Below, one piece after another: positions 39,142 through 48,527 of a DNA stretch of 64,000 nt. How positions within the stretch are numbered: position 1 is the stretch's first letter; the number at the start of each line of letters is the position of its first letter. Source of the stretch: Chlorobaculum parvum NCIB 8327 (GTDB lineage Bacteria; Bacteroidota; Chlorobiia; Chlorobiales; Chlorobiaceae); assembly GCF_000020505.1 (NCBI RefSeq), contig NC_011027.1, positions 1,224,001-1,288,000 of the forward strand, in the 5' to 3' direction. The notes under the pieces are model-generated. The model saw nothing but the letters and a program-made list of their open reading frames with translations. It searched no databases and was not told the origin of the DNA. The translations under genes and the position numbers were made by a program.

Positions 39142-39195
39142 CTGTAGGGGCTGGTGTGTTGATACCTGACGAACGTCTCAAACATTAAAAGCTTC

Positions 39196-40170
39196 TTAAT
39201 GCTGGCGCTTCATGACAAAATCGACGAGCAGTTCAAGAGAACGCCGCGCGGGGCTTTCAGGAAAATTGGCAATCGATTCGAGCGCCTTGTCGGCAAAGCC
39301 TTCGGCGACAGTCGCTGCGTACTCAAGCCCCCCTTTCCGGGTGACGAAATCGATCACTTCGCCGCTTCGGACCGAGCGCTTCTTTGAACTTTTCAGAATC
39401 GATTTGATCTTGTTCTGCTCCGCCTTGTCAGACTGGCGCAGCGCATAGATCAGCGGAAGGGTGATCTTGCGATCTTTGATGTCGATGCCGAGCTGCTTGC
39501 CGGTTTTTTTGGAGTCACCGGTGTAGTCGAGCAGGTCATCCCTGATCTGGAACGCCAACCCGAGAAACTCGCCATAGTGCTTGAGCCTGGCGATCTCCTC
39601 TTCGGAATCGGTGGCGCTTGCCGCGCCGATGGCGCAGGATGTGGCGATCAGCGAACCGGTCTTGTCAGCAATGACACTCAGGTAATCCTCTTCGGTGATG
39701 TCGAGACTGCGGGTCTTCTGAATCTGGAGAATTTCACCTTCACTCATGCGCCGGACAGCCTCCGACACTAGATGAAGCGAACGGTAATCGCTGTTTTCAA
39801 GCGAGTAAAGCAACCCTTTGGAGAGCAGGTAGTCACCGATCAAAACGGAAATCTTGTTTTTCCAGAGCGCGTTGATCGATGGAATCCCGCGCCGCATCTC
39901 GGCGCCGTCCACCACGTCATCGTGAATCAGCGTGGCCGAATGGAGCAGTTCGACCATGATAGCCCCGCGGTAGGTCACGTCGCCGACTCCCCCGCACACC
40001 TTAGCGCCCAGAATCACCAGCGTCGGCCTGATCTGTTTGCCCTGCTGCCGAAGAACGTAGCGGGTAACCTTGTCAACCAGAGTGTTGCTGGAGTGCAGAA
40101 CGGTTTTGTACCGCTCCTGGAACAATTTCAGCTCTTCGGCAACCGAAGAGGTAACCTCATTGATATTCAC
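39196..40170 (-). CDS. Polyprenyl (trans-isoprenyl) diphosphate synthase
   Basis: A 324-residue prenyltransferase that extends isoprenoid chains from IPP. The first Asp-rich motif is LIHDDVVDGAEMRRG (about 76-90) and the second FQIRDDLLDYTGD (about 207-219). Small residues four to five positions before the first motif suggest a long-chain product, for example for menaquinone, but chain length cannot be assigned. It is divergent from tatC. Confidence 0.9.
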   Translation of the reverse strand: MNINEVTSSVAEELKLFQERYKTVLHSSNTLVDKVTRYVLRQQGKQIRPTLVILGAKVCGGVGDVTYRGAIMVELLHSATLIHDDVVDGAEMRRGIPSINALWKNKISVLIGDYLLSKGLLYSLENSDYRSLHLVSEAVRRMSEGEILQIQKTRSLDITEEDYLSVIADKTGSLIATSCAIGAASATDSEEEIARLKHYGEFLGLAFQIRDDLLDYTGDSKKTGKQLGIDIKDRKITLPLIYALRQSDKAEQNKIKSILKSSKKRSVRSGEVIDFVTRKGGLEYAATVAEGFADKALESIANFPESPARRSLELLVDFVMKRQH

Positions 40171-40472
40171 AGACGTTCCTGACTATGTGTGTGCGCTCGA
40201 ATGCCCGGCGGAATTGCGCTTGGGTTGAAACCGGGTGAAGTTATCGATATTTCCATGATTGAACAAATCGCCAAGCGCAGCAAGCCGTTCCCGCCACTCC
40301 CGGCTTGGAAGGGCAACCTAAAAAACCATTTGCGCACAAAGGCTATCTTTCTTACTATAAAACGGATTACGGGCTGTTCCTGCAGGCATTCAAAGCATGC
40401 GGCCCAACATCCCTCCCGATTTTTTCCTGAACAGTGGCTACCATTCACGGCAATCCGCCTCCGTAATTCGAG
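40171..40472. other. Spacer between polyprenyl synthase and tatC
   Basis: A 302-bp divergent spacer. An open frame at 40189-40476 overlaps the tatC start by four bases but encodes a basic, low-complexity sequence with no recognisable fold and no ribosome site, so it was not called. Promoters for both genes should lie here. No hairpin was noted. Confidence 0.4.
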
Positions 40473-41462
40473 ATGAGTAACGACAGCGAACCAACCATAC
40501 CGCCAACGGACGGCACAGGAGCCGAGAACAACAACGGAGATGAACTGCTTCCCGTCAAGGCCGAAGAGCTTGTACAGGAAAACAGTGACGCGCCTGAAGA
40601 GTCGTCGGAAATTGAGACGTTCGAAGCGGCCGAAGCGGCGGTAGGCGCGCTGACCGCAAAAAGCGAACAGACCCCGGCGACCGCAGAGGAAGCTGATGCC
40701 GACCAGGAACAGGAAGCGGAAGGGATGGGATTCATCGATCATCTCGAAGAGCTTCGCTGGAGGCTCATCAGGGCGGGAATCGCTTTCCTCGTGGCGGCCA
40801 TTGCCAGCGCATTCTTTTCCGACTATCTGGTCAATGACGTGCTCATTGGCCCGCTCAAGAAAAGTGGTCCCGACATTCACCTGCAGAACCTGGTGCCGTA
40901 TGGCCAGCTCTCACTCTATTTTCAGGTTATCTTTTTCTCGGCCTTCGTTCTTGCCTTTCCCTTTCTTGTCTGGCAGATATGGAAATTTGTGGAGCCCGGC
41001 CTGCACGACACGGAAAAAGCGGCCAGCCGTTTCATTATCCTGTTCATCTCGGTCTGCTTCTTTTCCGGCATCGCCTTCGGTTACTTTGTCTTCCTGCCCA
41101 TTTCGCTGAAGTTCTTTGCCGGATTCGGTTCTGAACTCATCACCAACAACATCGCCATTCAGGACTATATCAGCTTCTTCATGGGCACCTTGCTGACGAC
41201 GGGGCTGGTGTTCGAGCTGCCTTTCCTCTCGTACGTGCTGTCCAAAATCGGCCTGCTCACGCCGGCCTTCATGCGCTTCTACCGACGTCACGCCGTGGTG
41301 ACCATGCTGGTGGTGGCGGCCATCGTCACCCCTTCGACCGACATGGTGACCCAGACGGTTATCGCCGTGCCTATGATTTTGCTGTATGAAATCAGCATCT
41401 ACATTTCGGCCGCAGTGCAGAAAAAGCGCAACAAGCAGCAGATGCAGGAGAGTCAGGTATGA
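40473..41462 (+). CDS. tatC: Sec-independent translocase protein TatC
   Basis: A core subunit of the twin-arginine translocase. It has 329 residues. The TatC core begins at about residue 86, with the conserved HLEELRWRLIR, and has six membrane spans; FVEPGLHDTEK and the P-x-D pattern near SKIGLLTPAFMRFYRRH are present. The first 85 residues are an acidic, Glu-rich hydrophilic extension not found in the short family members. It ends in an ATGA overlap with the esterase gene. Confidence 0.92.
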   Translation: MSNDSEPTIPPTDGTGAENNNGDELLPVKAEELVQENSDAPEESSEIETFEAAEAAVGALTAKSEQTPATAEEADADQEQEAEGMGFIDHLEELRWRLIRAGIAFLVAAIASAFFSDYLVNDVLIGPLKKSGPDIHLQNLVPYGQLSLYFQVIFFSAFVLAFPFLVWQIWKFVEPGLHDTEKAASRFIILFISVCFFSGIAFGYFVFLPISLKFFAGFGSELITNNIAIQDYISFFMGTLLTTGLVFELPFLSYVLSKIGLLTPAFMRFYRRHAVVTMLVVAAIVTPSTDMVTQTVIAVPMILLYEISIYISAAVQKKRNKQQMQESQV

Positions 41463-42484
41463 ACCGGTCTGAGGCACGCCGACCGAACCTGGTATTCGAG
41501 CCTGTAAAGAGCGAGGTACTGAAAAACAACCCCCTTGGCGATCCGGCGCTGCGTTACGTACCGGTCTATCTCCCGCCATCCTACGATGGCACGAAAAGCT
41601 TTCCGGTGATCTACCTGCTGGCAGGATTTGCCTCGACCGGCATGAGCTTCCTGAACTATGGATTCGGTCGGCAAACCGTGCCGGAGATGATTGACAGGCT
41701 GATTCGTGAGGGTTCGATGCCGGAAACGATCGTGGTTATGCCGGACTGCATGACCCGGTACGGAGGCTCCCAATATGTCGACTCAGCGGCGACCGGCGCA
41801 TATGAAACCTACCTGACCGGGGAACTGATCGACGTGATCGACCGCAAATTCAGCACCCTTCCGGAAGCCCGTCACCGCGCAATTGTCGGTAAATCATCTG
41901 GCGGGTTCGGCGCGCTGAGGCTCGGCATGAGGCATCCTGATCGCTTTTCAGCCCTAGCCTGCCACAGCGGAGATATGGATTTCGAGCTTTGCTACCGCCC
42001 GAACTTCCCGAACGCTGCACGCATTCTCGAACGCTATGATGGAAGTATTGAGGCTTTTTTCCAGCGCTGGGAGTCACTCGACAAAAAACCAAAGGGAGAG
42101 TTTACGCTGCTCGACATCATGGCAATGGCTGCCTGCTACGATCCCGACCCATCGAAGCCTGCGCCGTCAAACATGCACCTGCCATTCGAGCCACACACCT
42201 GCCAGCTTATTCCGGAACGCTGGGAGCGTTGGAAAAGCTTCGATCCACTCACGATGCTTGAAGAGCCTCGCTATCAGGATGCGCTCGGATCGCTCCGGTT
42301 GCTCTACCTGGACTGCGGATCGCTCGACGAGTACAACCTCCAGTTCGGGCACCGGAGCTTTACCACGAGAGCAAACGAACTGGGTATTGCGCACCGATAC
42401 GAAGAATTTCCTGACACTCACACCGACACATCCTATCGTTACCGGGCTTCGCTGCCACTGCTGGCAGAAGCGATTTCAGAGTGA
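41459..42484 (+). CDS. Esterase-family alpha/beta hydrolase (esterase D type)
   Basis: A 341-residue serine hydrolase of the PF00756 esterase family. The nucleophile elbow is GKSSGGFGAL, with Ser146. VYLPPSYDGTKSFPVIYLLAGF is the usual N-terminal pattern. Candidate acid and base are the Asp in LYLDCGS and the His in EFPDTHTD. It overlaps tatC by four bases and ends nine bases inside the convergent coaE gene. The substrate is unknown. Confidence 0.85.
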   Translation: MNRSEARRPNLVFEPVKSEVLKNNPLGDPALRYVPVYLPPSYDGTKSFPVIYLLAGFASTGMSFLNYGFGRQTVPEMIDRLIREGSMPETIVVMPDCMTRYGGSQYVDSAATGAYETYLTGELIDVIDRKFSTLPEARHRAIVGKSSGGFGALRLGMRHPDRFSALACHSGDMDFELCYRPNFPNAARILERYDGSIEAFFQRWESLDKKPKGEFTLLDIMAMAACYDPDPSKPAPSNMHLPFEPHTCQLIPERWERWKSFDPLTMLEEPRYQDALGSLRLLYLDCGSLDEYNLQFGHRSFTTRANELGIAHRYEEFPDTHTDTSYRYRASLPLLAEAISE

Positions 42485-43108
42485 CGCGACCAGACTTTCG
42501 AGGCTTTGATACACCTGCTCGACCTGCGCGCGCAGTTCGTCGAGAGTGCCGTCGTTGAAGATCACGTAGTGAGCCCTCTTGATGAGCTGCTCCTGCGGCC
42601 ACTGCGCTTTCATGCGCCGCTTGATCTCTTCACGAGTGCCCATGCCTCGCTCCACGGCGCGCTCCAGACGCAAGCCGTCGTTTGCCGCCACCACGATGAT
42701 ACGATCAAGCTCGTGATACATTCCGGACTCGAACAGAATTGCCGCCTCCTTGCACAAAATCCTTTTCCCCTCTTTTGCACAGCGTAAAATTTCGCGCTGG
42801 AAGGCCTCCCCGACTTTGGGATGAATCAGGCGATTGAGAGCCTCAAGCTTCCGGCTGTCGGAAAAGACAACCGAGGCGATGAGCTTGCGATCGATCGAAA
42901 GTACGCCCAAATCGTCGCAGTGATAAACTTCGCTGCCGAACAACGCCTTGATTCCGGCAATGACTTCGGGATCCTGAAGCTGAAGCTCTTTGGCGACGCG
43001 GTCGGCCTCGAACAGCTCGCAGCCCATCCCGACAAGCATGGCGCAAACCGTGCTTTTGCCGCTGCCGATGCCGCCGGTAACTCCGACAAGCAATGGTAAA
43101 CGCTCCAT
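42476..43108 (-). CDS. coaE: Dephospho-CoA kinase
   Basis: It phosphorylates the 3'-OH of dephospho-CoA, the last step of CoA synthesis. It has 210 residues. The P-loop GVTGGIGSGKSTV (9-21) and the following LVGMGCELFEADRVAKEL, with the catalytic Asp, are clear; RLIHPKVGEAFQRE and RGMGTREEIKRRM complete the LID region. It overlaps the convergent esterase gene by nine bases and lies upstream of no partner; the lipoprotein gene precedes it by six bases. Confidence 0.94.
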   Translation of the reverse strand: MERLPLLVGVTGGIGSGKSTVCAMLVGMGCELFEADRVAKELQLQDPEVIAGIKALFGSEVYHCDDLGVLSIDRKLIASVVFSDSRKLEALNRLIHPKVGEAFQREILRCAKEGKRILCKEAAILFESGMYHELDRIIVVAANDGLRLERAVERGMGTREEIKRRMKAQWPQEQLIKRAHYVIFNDGTLDELRAQVEQVYQSLESLVASL

Positions 43109-43114
43109 GCTCTG

Positions 43115-43432
43115 CTACTGTTTGTGGTGAAGATCTTTCTGTACCCGTTCGAGCACTTTGCGCCAAAGTCGGGGGTTCTGTGCATAAGCCTGCAGCTTGG
43201 CATCGAAGGTCTTCTGATCAAGACCGTGCCGCGCGAACAGCGTATCGAGTTCGGCCGGAGTGAGATCGGTATACGGCGCAGCCTTGCCTTTTGGGGTCAC
43301 GCCTGAACGGGCAAGATAATCACCGTAAAAATCGGCGAAACGAAGATCGTTGGCATCGAGCGCTTTCTCTTGCTGCAAACCACAGCCGCTGAGCACGACC
43401 GTGAACGCAACAAAAATCGGCAACGACCGCAT
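43115..43432 (-). CDS. Small lipoprotein of unknown function
   Basis: A 105-residue protein from ATG 43432 (MRSLPIF). The lipobox VVLSGC gives an acylated Cys at about residue 17. The mature part has FADFYGDYLARSGV and TPAELDTLFARHGLDQKTFDAKL, a pattern of small helical lipoproteins. It sits six bases upstream of coaE and is likely co-transcribed. Function unknown. Confidence 0.75.
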   Translation of the reverse strand: MRSLPIFVAFTVVLSGCGLQQEKALDANDLRFADFYGDYLARSGVTPKGKAAPYTDLTPAELDTLFARHGLDQKTFDAKLQAYAQNPRLWRKVLERVQKDLHHKQ

Positions 43433-43583
43433 GGCAGCAATCAACCTTCGCGCTGTTAGAAAAAAAAGTCTGGTGCAACTGGACTGATTTATTTTCCGCC
43501 CCCTGAAACTAAAAAGGTCAGAAGGCCGGTTAATGGGTTACTTCTTAACGTAGTCTGCTCAACCATAAAAATCAAATACTCCT

Positions 43584-44186
43584 ATGGCATATCAGCAACC
43601 TGCACTCCCGTACGCCGACAATGCTCTTGAACCGCATATTTCGGCCAACACCATTGGTTTTCACTATGGCAAGCACCATGCAGCCTACGTCAAAAATTAT
43701 AATGGCCTTGTCGAAGGTACGCCGTTTGACTCAATGAGTCTTGAAGAGGTTATCCTCAAAACGGCTGATGACGCTTCAAAGGTAGGCGTTTTCAACAATG
43801 GCGCACAGGCTTGGAACCACAGCTTTTACTGGAACTGCCTCAGCCCGAATGGCGGCGGCGAGCCGACCGGCGACGTAGCTGCAAAAATCGTCGAAGATTT
43901 CGGCAGCGTGGAGAAATTCAAGGAAGAGCTGAAAACCGCCGCTGCAACCCAGTTCGGCAGCGGATGGGCTTGGCTGGTACTCGACAATGGCACGCTCAAG
44001 GTGGTTAAAACCGGTAACGCTCAGAACCCCATGACCAGCGGCCAGACTCCCCTGCTCTGCATCGACGTCTGGGAACACGCTTACTACCTCGATTACCAGA
44101 ACCGCCGTCCCGATCATGTAGCTGCGGTCATCGACAACCTCCTCAACTGGGAGTTCGTCAACGAAAACTACAAGGCTGCAAAATAA
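43584..44186 (+). CDS. sodB: Superoxide dismutase, Fe (or cambialistic) type
   Basis: It dismutates superoxide in the cytoplasm. It has 200 residues. Metal ligands are His27 (IGFHYGKHH), His80 (AQAWNHSFYW), Asp162 and His166 (IDVWEHAYYLDY). The Gln in AATQFGSGWAWL and the sequence AQAWNHSFYW favour the iron type. It is preceded by an AT-rich promoter region and followed by a strong terminator, so it is a single-gene unit. It makes sense in an anaerobe that meets oxygen. Confidence 0.96.
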   Translation: MAYQQPALPYADNALEPHISANTIGFHYGKHHAAYVKNYNGLVEGTPFDSMSLEEVILKTADDASKVGVFNNGAQAWNHSFYWNCLSPNGGGEPTGDVAAKIVEDFGSVEKFKEELKTAAATQFGSGWAWLVLDNGTLKVVKTGNAQNPMTSGQTPLLCIDVWEHAYYLDYQNRRPDHVAAVIDNLLNWEFVNENYKAAK

Positions 44187-44208
44187 GCCTTGACCGTCAA
44201 TTCAGATC

Positions 44209-44238
44209 ACAAAAGGCCTCCGAAAAGGGGCCTTTTGT
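44209..44238 (+). terminator. Terminator after sodB
   Basis: A perfect ten-bp stem, ACAAAAGGCC (44209-44218) and GGCCTTTTGT (44229-44238), about 20 bp after the sodB stop. It can also serve the convergent lipoprotein gene. Confidence 0.85.
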
Positions 44239-44274
44239 CGTTTGGGTCGCGTTGAATACGGTTACCATCGGCCA

Positions 44275-45135
44275 TCACAACCAGGGCAACTGCTCGACTT
44301 CATCCAGATTGACCGTACGGGCTTTAGAAGGTTTCTTGAACCGGATGGAAAAGTGCTCCGGATTGATCACCCGTTCATCATACACCACTTTCAGGCTTCT
44401 CGATCCATCAGGGGGAGCATCGGGAAACAGCGTCATATCGATCTCTCTGGGCACCATCAGCTCTGACGAACCCTGCTGCTTCATCTGATAATCGGCAAAC
44501 CGGAACTCGGCAGTCTTGCGGCCGTAAAGATCGAAATAGGTAATCCCATTCAGCTCTTTCGACATCGCATCGACAAACAGCTCCTTGGCGCCACTGCTTG
44601 AGCGAACCTTGTAGCATACCAGATCCCCTACCATTCTGACCGATTCGATCGCACTGACCGGCTCGGTCATATCAGGAACACCAAACAGCGTTTCGGTCAG
44701 CTTGCCGAAACTGCTTCTAAGACCGATAATCTTGCCGAGATTCTCTCCGCTGTTGCGGCCAACCAGCATTCTGTTGTTCAGCATATCGTTGACGAACAGC
44801 GAATCGGGACGGATCCAGAGGTCGGCAACAGGCCAGCCGAGAATGCCGGCACTCACGATGAGGCGGGCATCCTGCGATTTGCGAAGCTGAACATTACAGT
44901 ACGCCTTGGCCTTGCGCTTCGGCGTCGTAAGATAAAGATCGGCATAGCCGTCAAGCGCCTCAACCTTGCTGGTGTGGGATGCAACCTGGCGGTAGAGCCT
45001 TTCAAGTTCAGGCGTCAGCGTCACCGACTCACCCGGCGCCGATGGCAACCGGGAAACGGTGCGCATCTGGGAGCAACCAGCCGCAATCAGCAGAACCATA
45101 AAAAACATCGCTCGAATAACTCTCTTCATCACCAT
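44275..45135 (-). CDS. DUF4292-family lipoprotein
   Basis: A 286-residue protein. The lipoprotein signal MFFMVLLIAAGC puts the acylated Cys at about residue 21. The mature part has VEALDGYADLYL, AKAYCNVQLRKSQDARLIVSAGILG and WPVADLWIRPDS, matching DUF4292, a LolA/LolB-like fold of the Bacteroidetes/Chlorobi group. An outer-membrane lipoprotein-handling role is plausible by fold but not shown. ATG 45135 may begin a few codons later. Confidence 0.75.
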   Translation of the reverse strand: MVMKRVIRAMFFMVLLIAAGCSQMRTVSRLPSAPGESVTLTPELERLYRQVASHTSKVEALDGYADLYLTTPKRKAKAYCNVQLRKSQDARLIVSAGILGWPVADLWIRPDSLFVNDMLNNRMLVGRNSGENLGKIIGLRSSFGKLTETLFGVPDMTEPVSAIESVRMVGDLVCYKVRSSSGAKELFVDAMSKELNGITYFDLYGRKTAEFRFADYQMKQQGSSELMVPREIDMTLFPDAPPDGSRSLKVVYDERVINPEHFSIRFKKPSKARTVNLDEVEQLPWL

Positions 45136-45276
45136 CTCCCTTGCCTTTTCATCTCATTCTGACAGACCACCCGGCTTGCCGGGAATGTCAGTTCCCGCAT
45201 GAGGTGGATTGTTATGAAATGTTATTTTAATCAAATCCTGTCTCTATCAAAACACGTCTTCCGGAGTTTTCGATCC

Positions 45277-46461
45277 ATGCACGCACTTTACCTCAAACCG
45301 AAAGAGCATCGGCGGCTGCTTGGCGGCCACCTGTGGGTTTTCAGCAACGAACTCAAAGAGGTGCCGCGTGACATCGCTGCTGGAGAAACCGTCCAGCTCT
45401 TCACTAACGACGGGCGGCTACTCGGCACCGGCTTTTTCAATCCGCACTCGCTGATCGCTTTCCGCCTGCTGACCAGAGACGAAACCCAGCCTGATCGGGA
45501 ATTTTTCCGCAATAAAATCCGAGAAGCGCTCAAACTGCGCGAAAAAATCTATCCGGAAAGCGAAACCAACGCCTGGCGGCTGGTGCACGGGGAGTCGGAC
45601 GGCTTGCCGGGCCTGGTGATTGACCGGTTTGACAAAGCTTTCGTCCTGCAATCCTTTTCGGCTGGTATGGAAAACCACCTGCCGATCATCACCGAAGTAC
45701 TGCGAGAGCTGTTCGACCCAAAAGCGATTGTGCTGCGCAACGAATCGCCACTCAGGGAACTCGAAGGCTTGCCGCTCTACAAAGAGATGCTTTTGGGTGA
45801 TGAAAACGATGCCTGGCAGGTCATCAATGACGATGGCATCAGCTACCGGGTCAACATTCTCGAAGGACAGAAGACGGGCTTTTTCCTCGACCAGCGCGAA
45901 AACCGCCGCCACATCCGGAAATACGCCGCGGATGCCGACGTACTCGACGTCTATACCAACGACGGAGGCTTTGCGCTCAATGCCATGCACGCCGGAGCGC
46001 GATCAACGACGATGGTCGATATATCGCAGGATGCACTTCAACGCGCCGAGCAGAACGCCCGCATGAATGGCCTGGAGAAGTTCTCGATCGTGGCGGATGA
46101 CGCATTTGCAACGCTTGGCCGACTCAGGCAGGAAAACCGCTCGTACGATCTGGTGATTCTCGACCCGCCAAGCTTCACGAAGAGCCGCAAAACCGTTCCG
46201 ACCGCCCTGAAAGCGTATACCAAGCTTAACCGCCTTGGTCTTCAGCTCGTCAAAAATGAAGGATTTCTGGCCACAGCCTCATGCTCACACCACGTTTCCG
46301 AAGAGGATTTTCTGGCCGCTGTCCAGCTCGGGGCACTACACGCAGGCAAGCACCTCAGACTCATCTCCCGCAATGCGCAGCCGCCGGATCACCCGATACT
46401 GCTCTCCATGCCCGAAACCAGCTACCTCAAGTTCGCCTGCTTTTACGTAACGAACCTGTAA
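45277..46461 (+). CDS. Class I rRNA large-subunit methyltransferase, RlmI-like
   Basis: A PUA plus Rossmann methyltransferase. ATG 45277 (MHALYLKP) gives 394 residues, as in RlmI (m5C1962 of 23S rRNA); 26 upstream codons are open but not conserved. The PUA domain covers about 1-70 with [13 protein letters not shown]. Catalytic-domain motifs are [34 protein letters not shown] and [14 protein letters not shown]. The C-terminal [11 protein letters not shown] contains the expected Cys-Ser-His. Confidence 0.85.
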   Translation: MHALYLKPKEHRRLLGGHLWVFSNELKEVPRDIAAGETVQLFTNDGRLLGTGFFNPHSLIAFRLLTRDETQPDREFFRNKIREALKLREKIYPESETNAWRLVHGESDGLPGLVIDRFDKAFVLQSFSAGMENHLPIITEVLRELFDPKAIVLRNESPLRELEGLPLYKEMLLGDENDAWQVINDDGISYRVNILEGQKTGFFLDQRENRRHIRKYAADADVLDVYTNDGGFALNAMHAGARSTTMVDISQDALQRAEQNARMNGLEKFSIVADDAFATLGRLRQENRSYDLVILDPPSFTKSRKTVPTALKAYTKLNRLGLQLVKNEGFLATASCSHHVSEEDFLAAVQLGALHAGKHLRLISRNAQPPDHPILLSMPETSYLKFACFYVTNL

Positions 46462-46674
46462 TCCCGAAAAGTTGAGCTGACTGTTCATGCTCGTCACCCG
46501 ATATAGATCAGGTGACGAGAGGCTCAGGCTCCGGAGAAAACGCAGCACTTTACGACATAACCCGCACTTCTTGCCACAATACTACGGCATCACGTTCTAC
46601 AAATATGAAGAAATCGCAAAATTTTCGACAATTCTGTTTTGCGAATAATCTTTTCCCACCTATATTAAAGGCGA
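46462..46674. other. Spacer with a hairpin after the RlmI-like gene
   Basis: No gene in this stretch. CTCGTCACC (46490-46498) and GGTGACGAG (46511-46519) form a perfect nine-bp hairpin 30 bp after the RlmI-like stop. No T-run follows, so its role is unclear. The right half is AT-rich and leads into the small-RNA candidate. Confidence 0.45.
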
Positions 46675-46758
46675 GTAAACTATATAATTGACGCCCGTTG
46701 ATTAACATAGTTTACATGTGCAGCATGATGTATAGGGGTACGTCATGCTGCTTTTTTT
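46675..46758 (+). ncRNA. Candidate small RNA: two hairpins ending in a T-tract
   Basis: GTAAACTAT (46675-46683) pairs with ATAGTTTAC (46707-46715); then GCAGCATGA (46720-46728) pairs with TCATGCTGC (46743-46751), extended by two inner pairs, followed directly by seven T. The second is a textbook intrinsic terminator. Neither flanking gene needs it: the RlmI-like gene ends 214 bp earlier and the next gene is convergent. A short RNA with two stem-loops is likely. The Chlorobi-1 motif has this layout, but a match was not tested. Confidence 0.5.
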
Positions 46759-46785
46759 GTGCCTGCCGCTACAAAGCCCCTTAAA

Positions 46786-47364
46786 TTACGCGAGGTACGA
46801 CCGAACCATCTCGTACACCTCCTGCCAGGACTCGGCTCTGGGCGCATCCACGTGCCGATTGGTGCTGTTGCCGAAACAGATGGTATACAGCCCTTTTTCA
46901 CGAAGGCTCATGACATTTTCAGGCGTATCCTCCACATAGATATCCGCTCCTACTTGTGATTTCTCCTTCATGAAGCAGAGGTCCCAATAAGGAATTCCGT
47001 GGCTGTCGAGCCAGTTGACCGTCTGCTGAACGGCAGTGGCATGGAAGTAGTGAATGAACAACCGGTGCGTGATAATGCGGATGCGATACCCCTCGTCGGA
47101 GAGCATGCGGAGGTATTTGCGGGCGCCTGGAATCATCTCCATGCTGCTGAACAGCTCTCGCTGCGTCACGGCAAAACGGTGCAGACTGTCATAATCGCTC
47201 TTGTTCCGGATCCCCCATTCCGACAAGCCGTATGAAACTTCGGCAGGCAGCTCGCCAATTGGCCGCTCGAACCACTCGGCGGCAATCTGGCGCATGCGCC
47301 CGTAAAAATCGGCGCACACACCATCAAGATCGACACCGATGACAATATTTCGTTGCTCCGGCAT
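46786..47364 (-). CDS. HAD-family 5'(3')-deoxyribonucleotidase-like protein
   Basis: A 192-residue HAD phosphatase. Motif I is DLDGVCADF (about 12-20), with both catalytic aspartates in DLDGV. Motif II is RIITHRL and motif III/IV is [12 protein letters not shown]. The cap and the order fit the NT5C-type deoxyribonucleotidase group (PF06941). It may dephosphorylate deoxynucleotides. The terminator of the small-RNA candidate lies just beyond its 3' end. Confidence 0.8.
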   Translation of the reverse strand: MPEQRNIVIGVDLDGVCADFYGRMRQIAAEWFERPIGELPAEVSYGLSEWGIRNKSDYDSLHRFAVTQRELFSSMEMIPGARKYLRMLSDEGYRIRIITHRLFIHYFHATAVQQTVNWLDSHGIPYWDLCFMKEKSQVGADIYVEDTPENVMSLREKGLYTICFGNSTNRHVDAPRAESWQEVYEMVRSYLA

Positions 47365-47474
47365 AAGTTGACGTAATTCTGGTTATCGAAACATTTCTGC
47401 AGAGAAAACTGCTAGAACTTCAGATACAGAAAAGGCAACAGAGAAATGATGCAGGATGCTTACTCCCGCCATCA

Positions 47475-47494
47475 GAGCGGTTCGTAAACCGCCC
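47475..47494 (-). terminator. Hairpin after the CnoX-like gene
   Basis: GCGGTT (47477-47482) and AACCGC (47487-47492) with CTGA/TCAG outer pairs, 14 bp past the stop of the thioredoxin-domain gene. It lacks a U-tract on the minus strand, so it may only mark the 3' end. Confidence 0.35.
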
Positions 47495-47507
47495 TGATCA
47501 ATCAAAC

Positions 47508-48314
47508 TCAGAATGCGCGGTCGAAGGTTCGGCGATACTTCATCGTGATATCGTGCTCCTCGCCAAGCAGGCGGAAAATAGCGATGCAGGCTTTGCGCGA
47601 ACCGTCATCGTCGTAGTAACGATCCTCCCTCAGCACGCCGATAAAACGGTCGAGAGCGCTGTCAAGCTCTCCCGCTCTCAGGCTTTCGATGGCCGAACCG
47701 TAAGCATCTTTCGAGTCACCATCCGGAAGTTCTCCGGGCGGTCGTACCAGAAGTGTTCCAAGAGTTCGCGCAGCTTCGCTGAGATCGGCATACTCCGGCT
47801 CTCCCTCAAGCGGCTCAGCAAGACGCAGCGCTTCGTCGGGACGCGAGAACAGAATCAGGCGAATCAGCATCGCCGCAGCCTTGCTGTTGTCGGGCTCATT
47901 GGCAAGCACCTCTTCGAGCAAGGTAACGGCGCCTGCCTCATTGCCATCAGCCATTTCTGCGGAAGCGCGCTGCACCTGTTCGGCCCACTGGCTTGGCAGC
48001 GCCTTTTTGAGCCACTGCTCGATCTGATATTCGGGAAGCGCACCGGTAAACTCGTCGATCACCTCGCCGTGTGAAAAAAGCTTCACATTGGGAATGCCTC
48101 TCACACCATATCGGGACGCAATGTCGGGCAACTCCTCGGTATTGACCTTGACAAGCTTCCATTTATCTACATGGCGCTCGGCAAGGCTTTCAAGCACCGG
48201 AGCAAGGCTTTGGCAAGGCCCGCACCAAGGAGCCCAGAAATCGACCAGCACCGGAATAAAATTACTTTGTTCAATGACATCGTTCTGAAAATCAAAAGGG
48301 GCACGGCTTTGCAT
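47508..48314 (-). CDS. Thioredoxin-domain protein with TPR-like tail (YbbN/CnoX-like)
   Basis: A 268-residue protein. The N-terminal thioredoxin fold (about 1-105) has the active site WAPWCGPC (Cys31, Cys34) and the cis-Pro region YGVRGIPNVKLF. The rest (about 110-265) is helical with TPR-like pairs, such as EMADGNEAGAVTLLEEVLANEPDNSKAAAMLIRLIL. This is the layout of YbbN/CnoX, a chaperedoxin working with GroEL. The Cys pair is complete, so redox activity is possible. Confidence 0.85.
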   Translation of the reverse strand: MQSRAPFDFQNDVIEQSNFIPVLVDFWAPWCGPCQSLAPVLESLAERHVDKWKLVKVNTEELPDIASRYGVRGIPNVKLFSHGEVIDEFTGALPEYQIEQWLKKALPSQWAEQVQRASAEMADGNEAGAVTLLEEVLANEPDNSKAAAMLIRLILFSRPDEALRLAEPLEGEPEYADLSEAARTLGTLLVRPPGELPDGDSKDAYGSAIESLRAGELDSALDRFIGVLREDRYYDDDGSRKACIAIFRLLGEEHDITMKYRRTFDRAF

Positions 48315-48527
48315 TGGTCAGTAGTTTATCGTTGAGCGTTCAGAAAAGACGTAAAAATGGCAAATAAAATAGAGAGTCACCTGTAGAAATAAAAATAACG
48401 GCTCCCTGAGCTTACGGGAAACCGATGAGACAAAAAAACCGCAAGCGTTTACAGGCTTAACTTTACTTTTGGCATTGCCCGGATTTTATCTTTAATTACG
48501 CCCGCATATATAACCACCCCTTCATCA

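Noticed and set aside
40189-40476. Open frame overlapping the tatC start by four bases
   Set aside because: No ribosome site, basic low-complexity sequence without a recognisable fold, and it fills a divergent promoter region.
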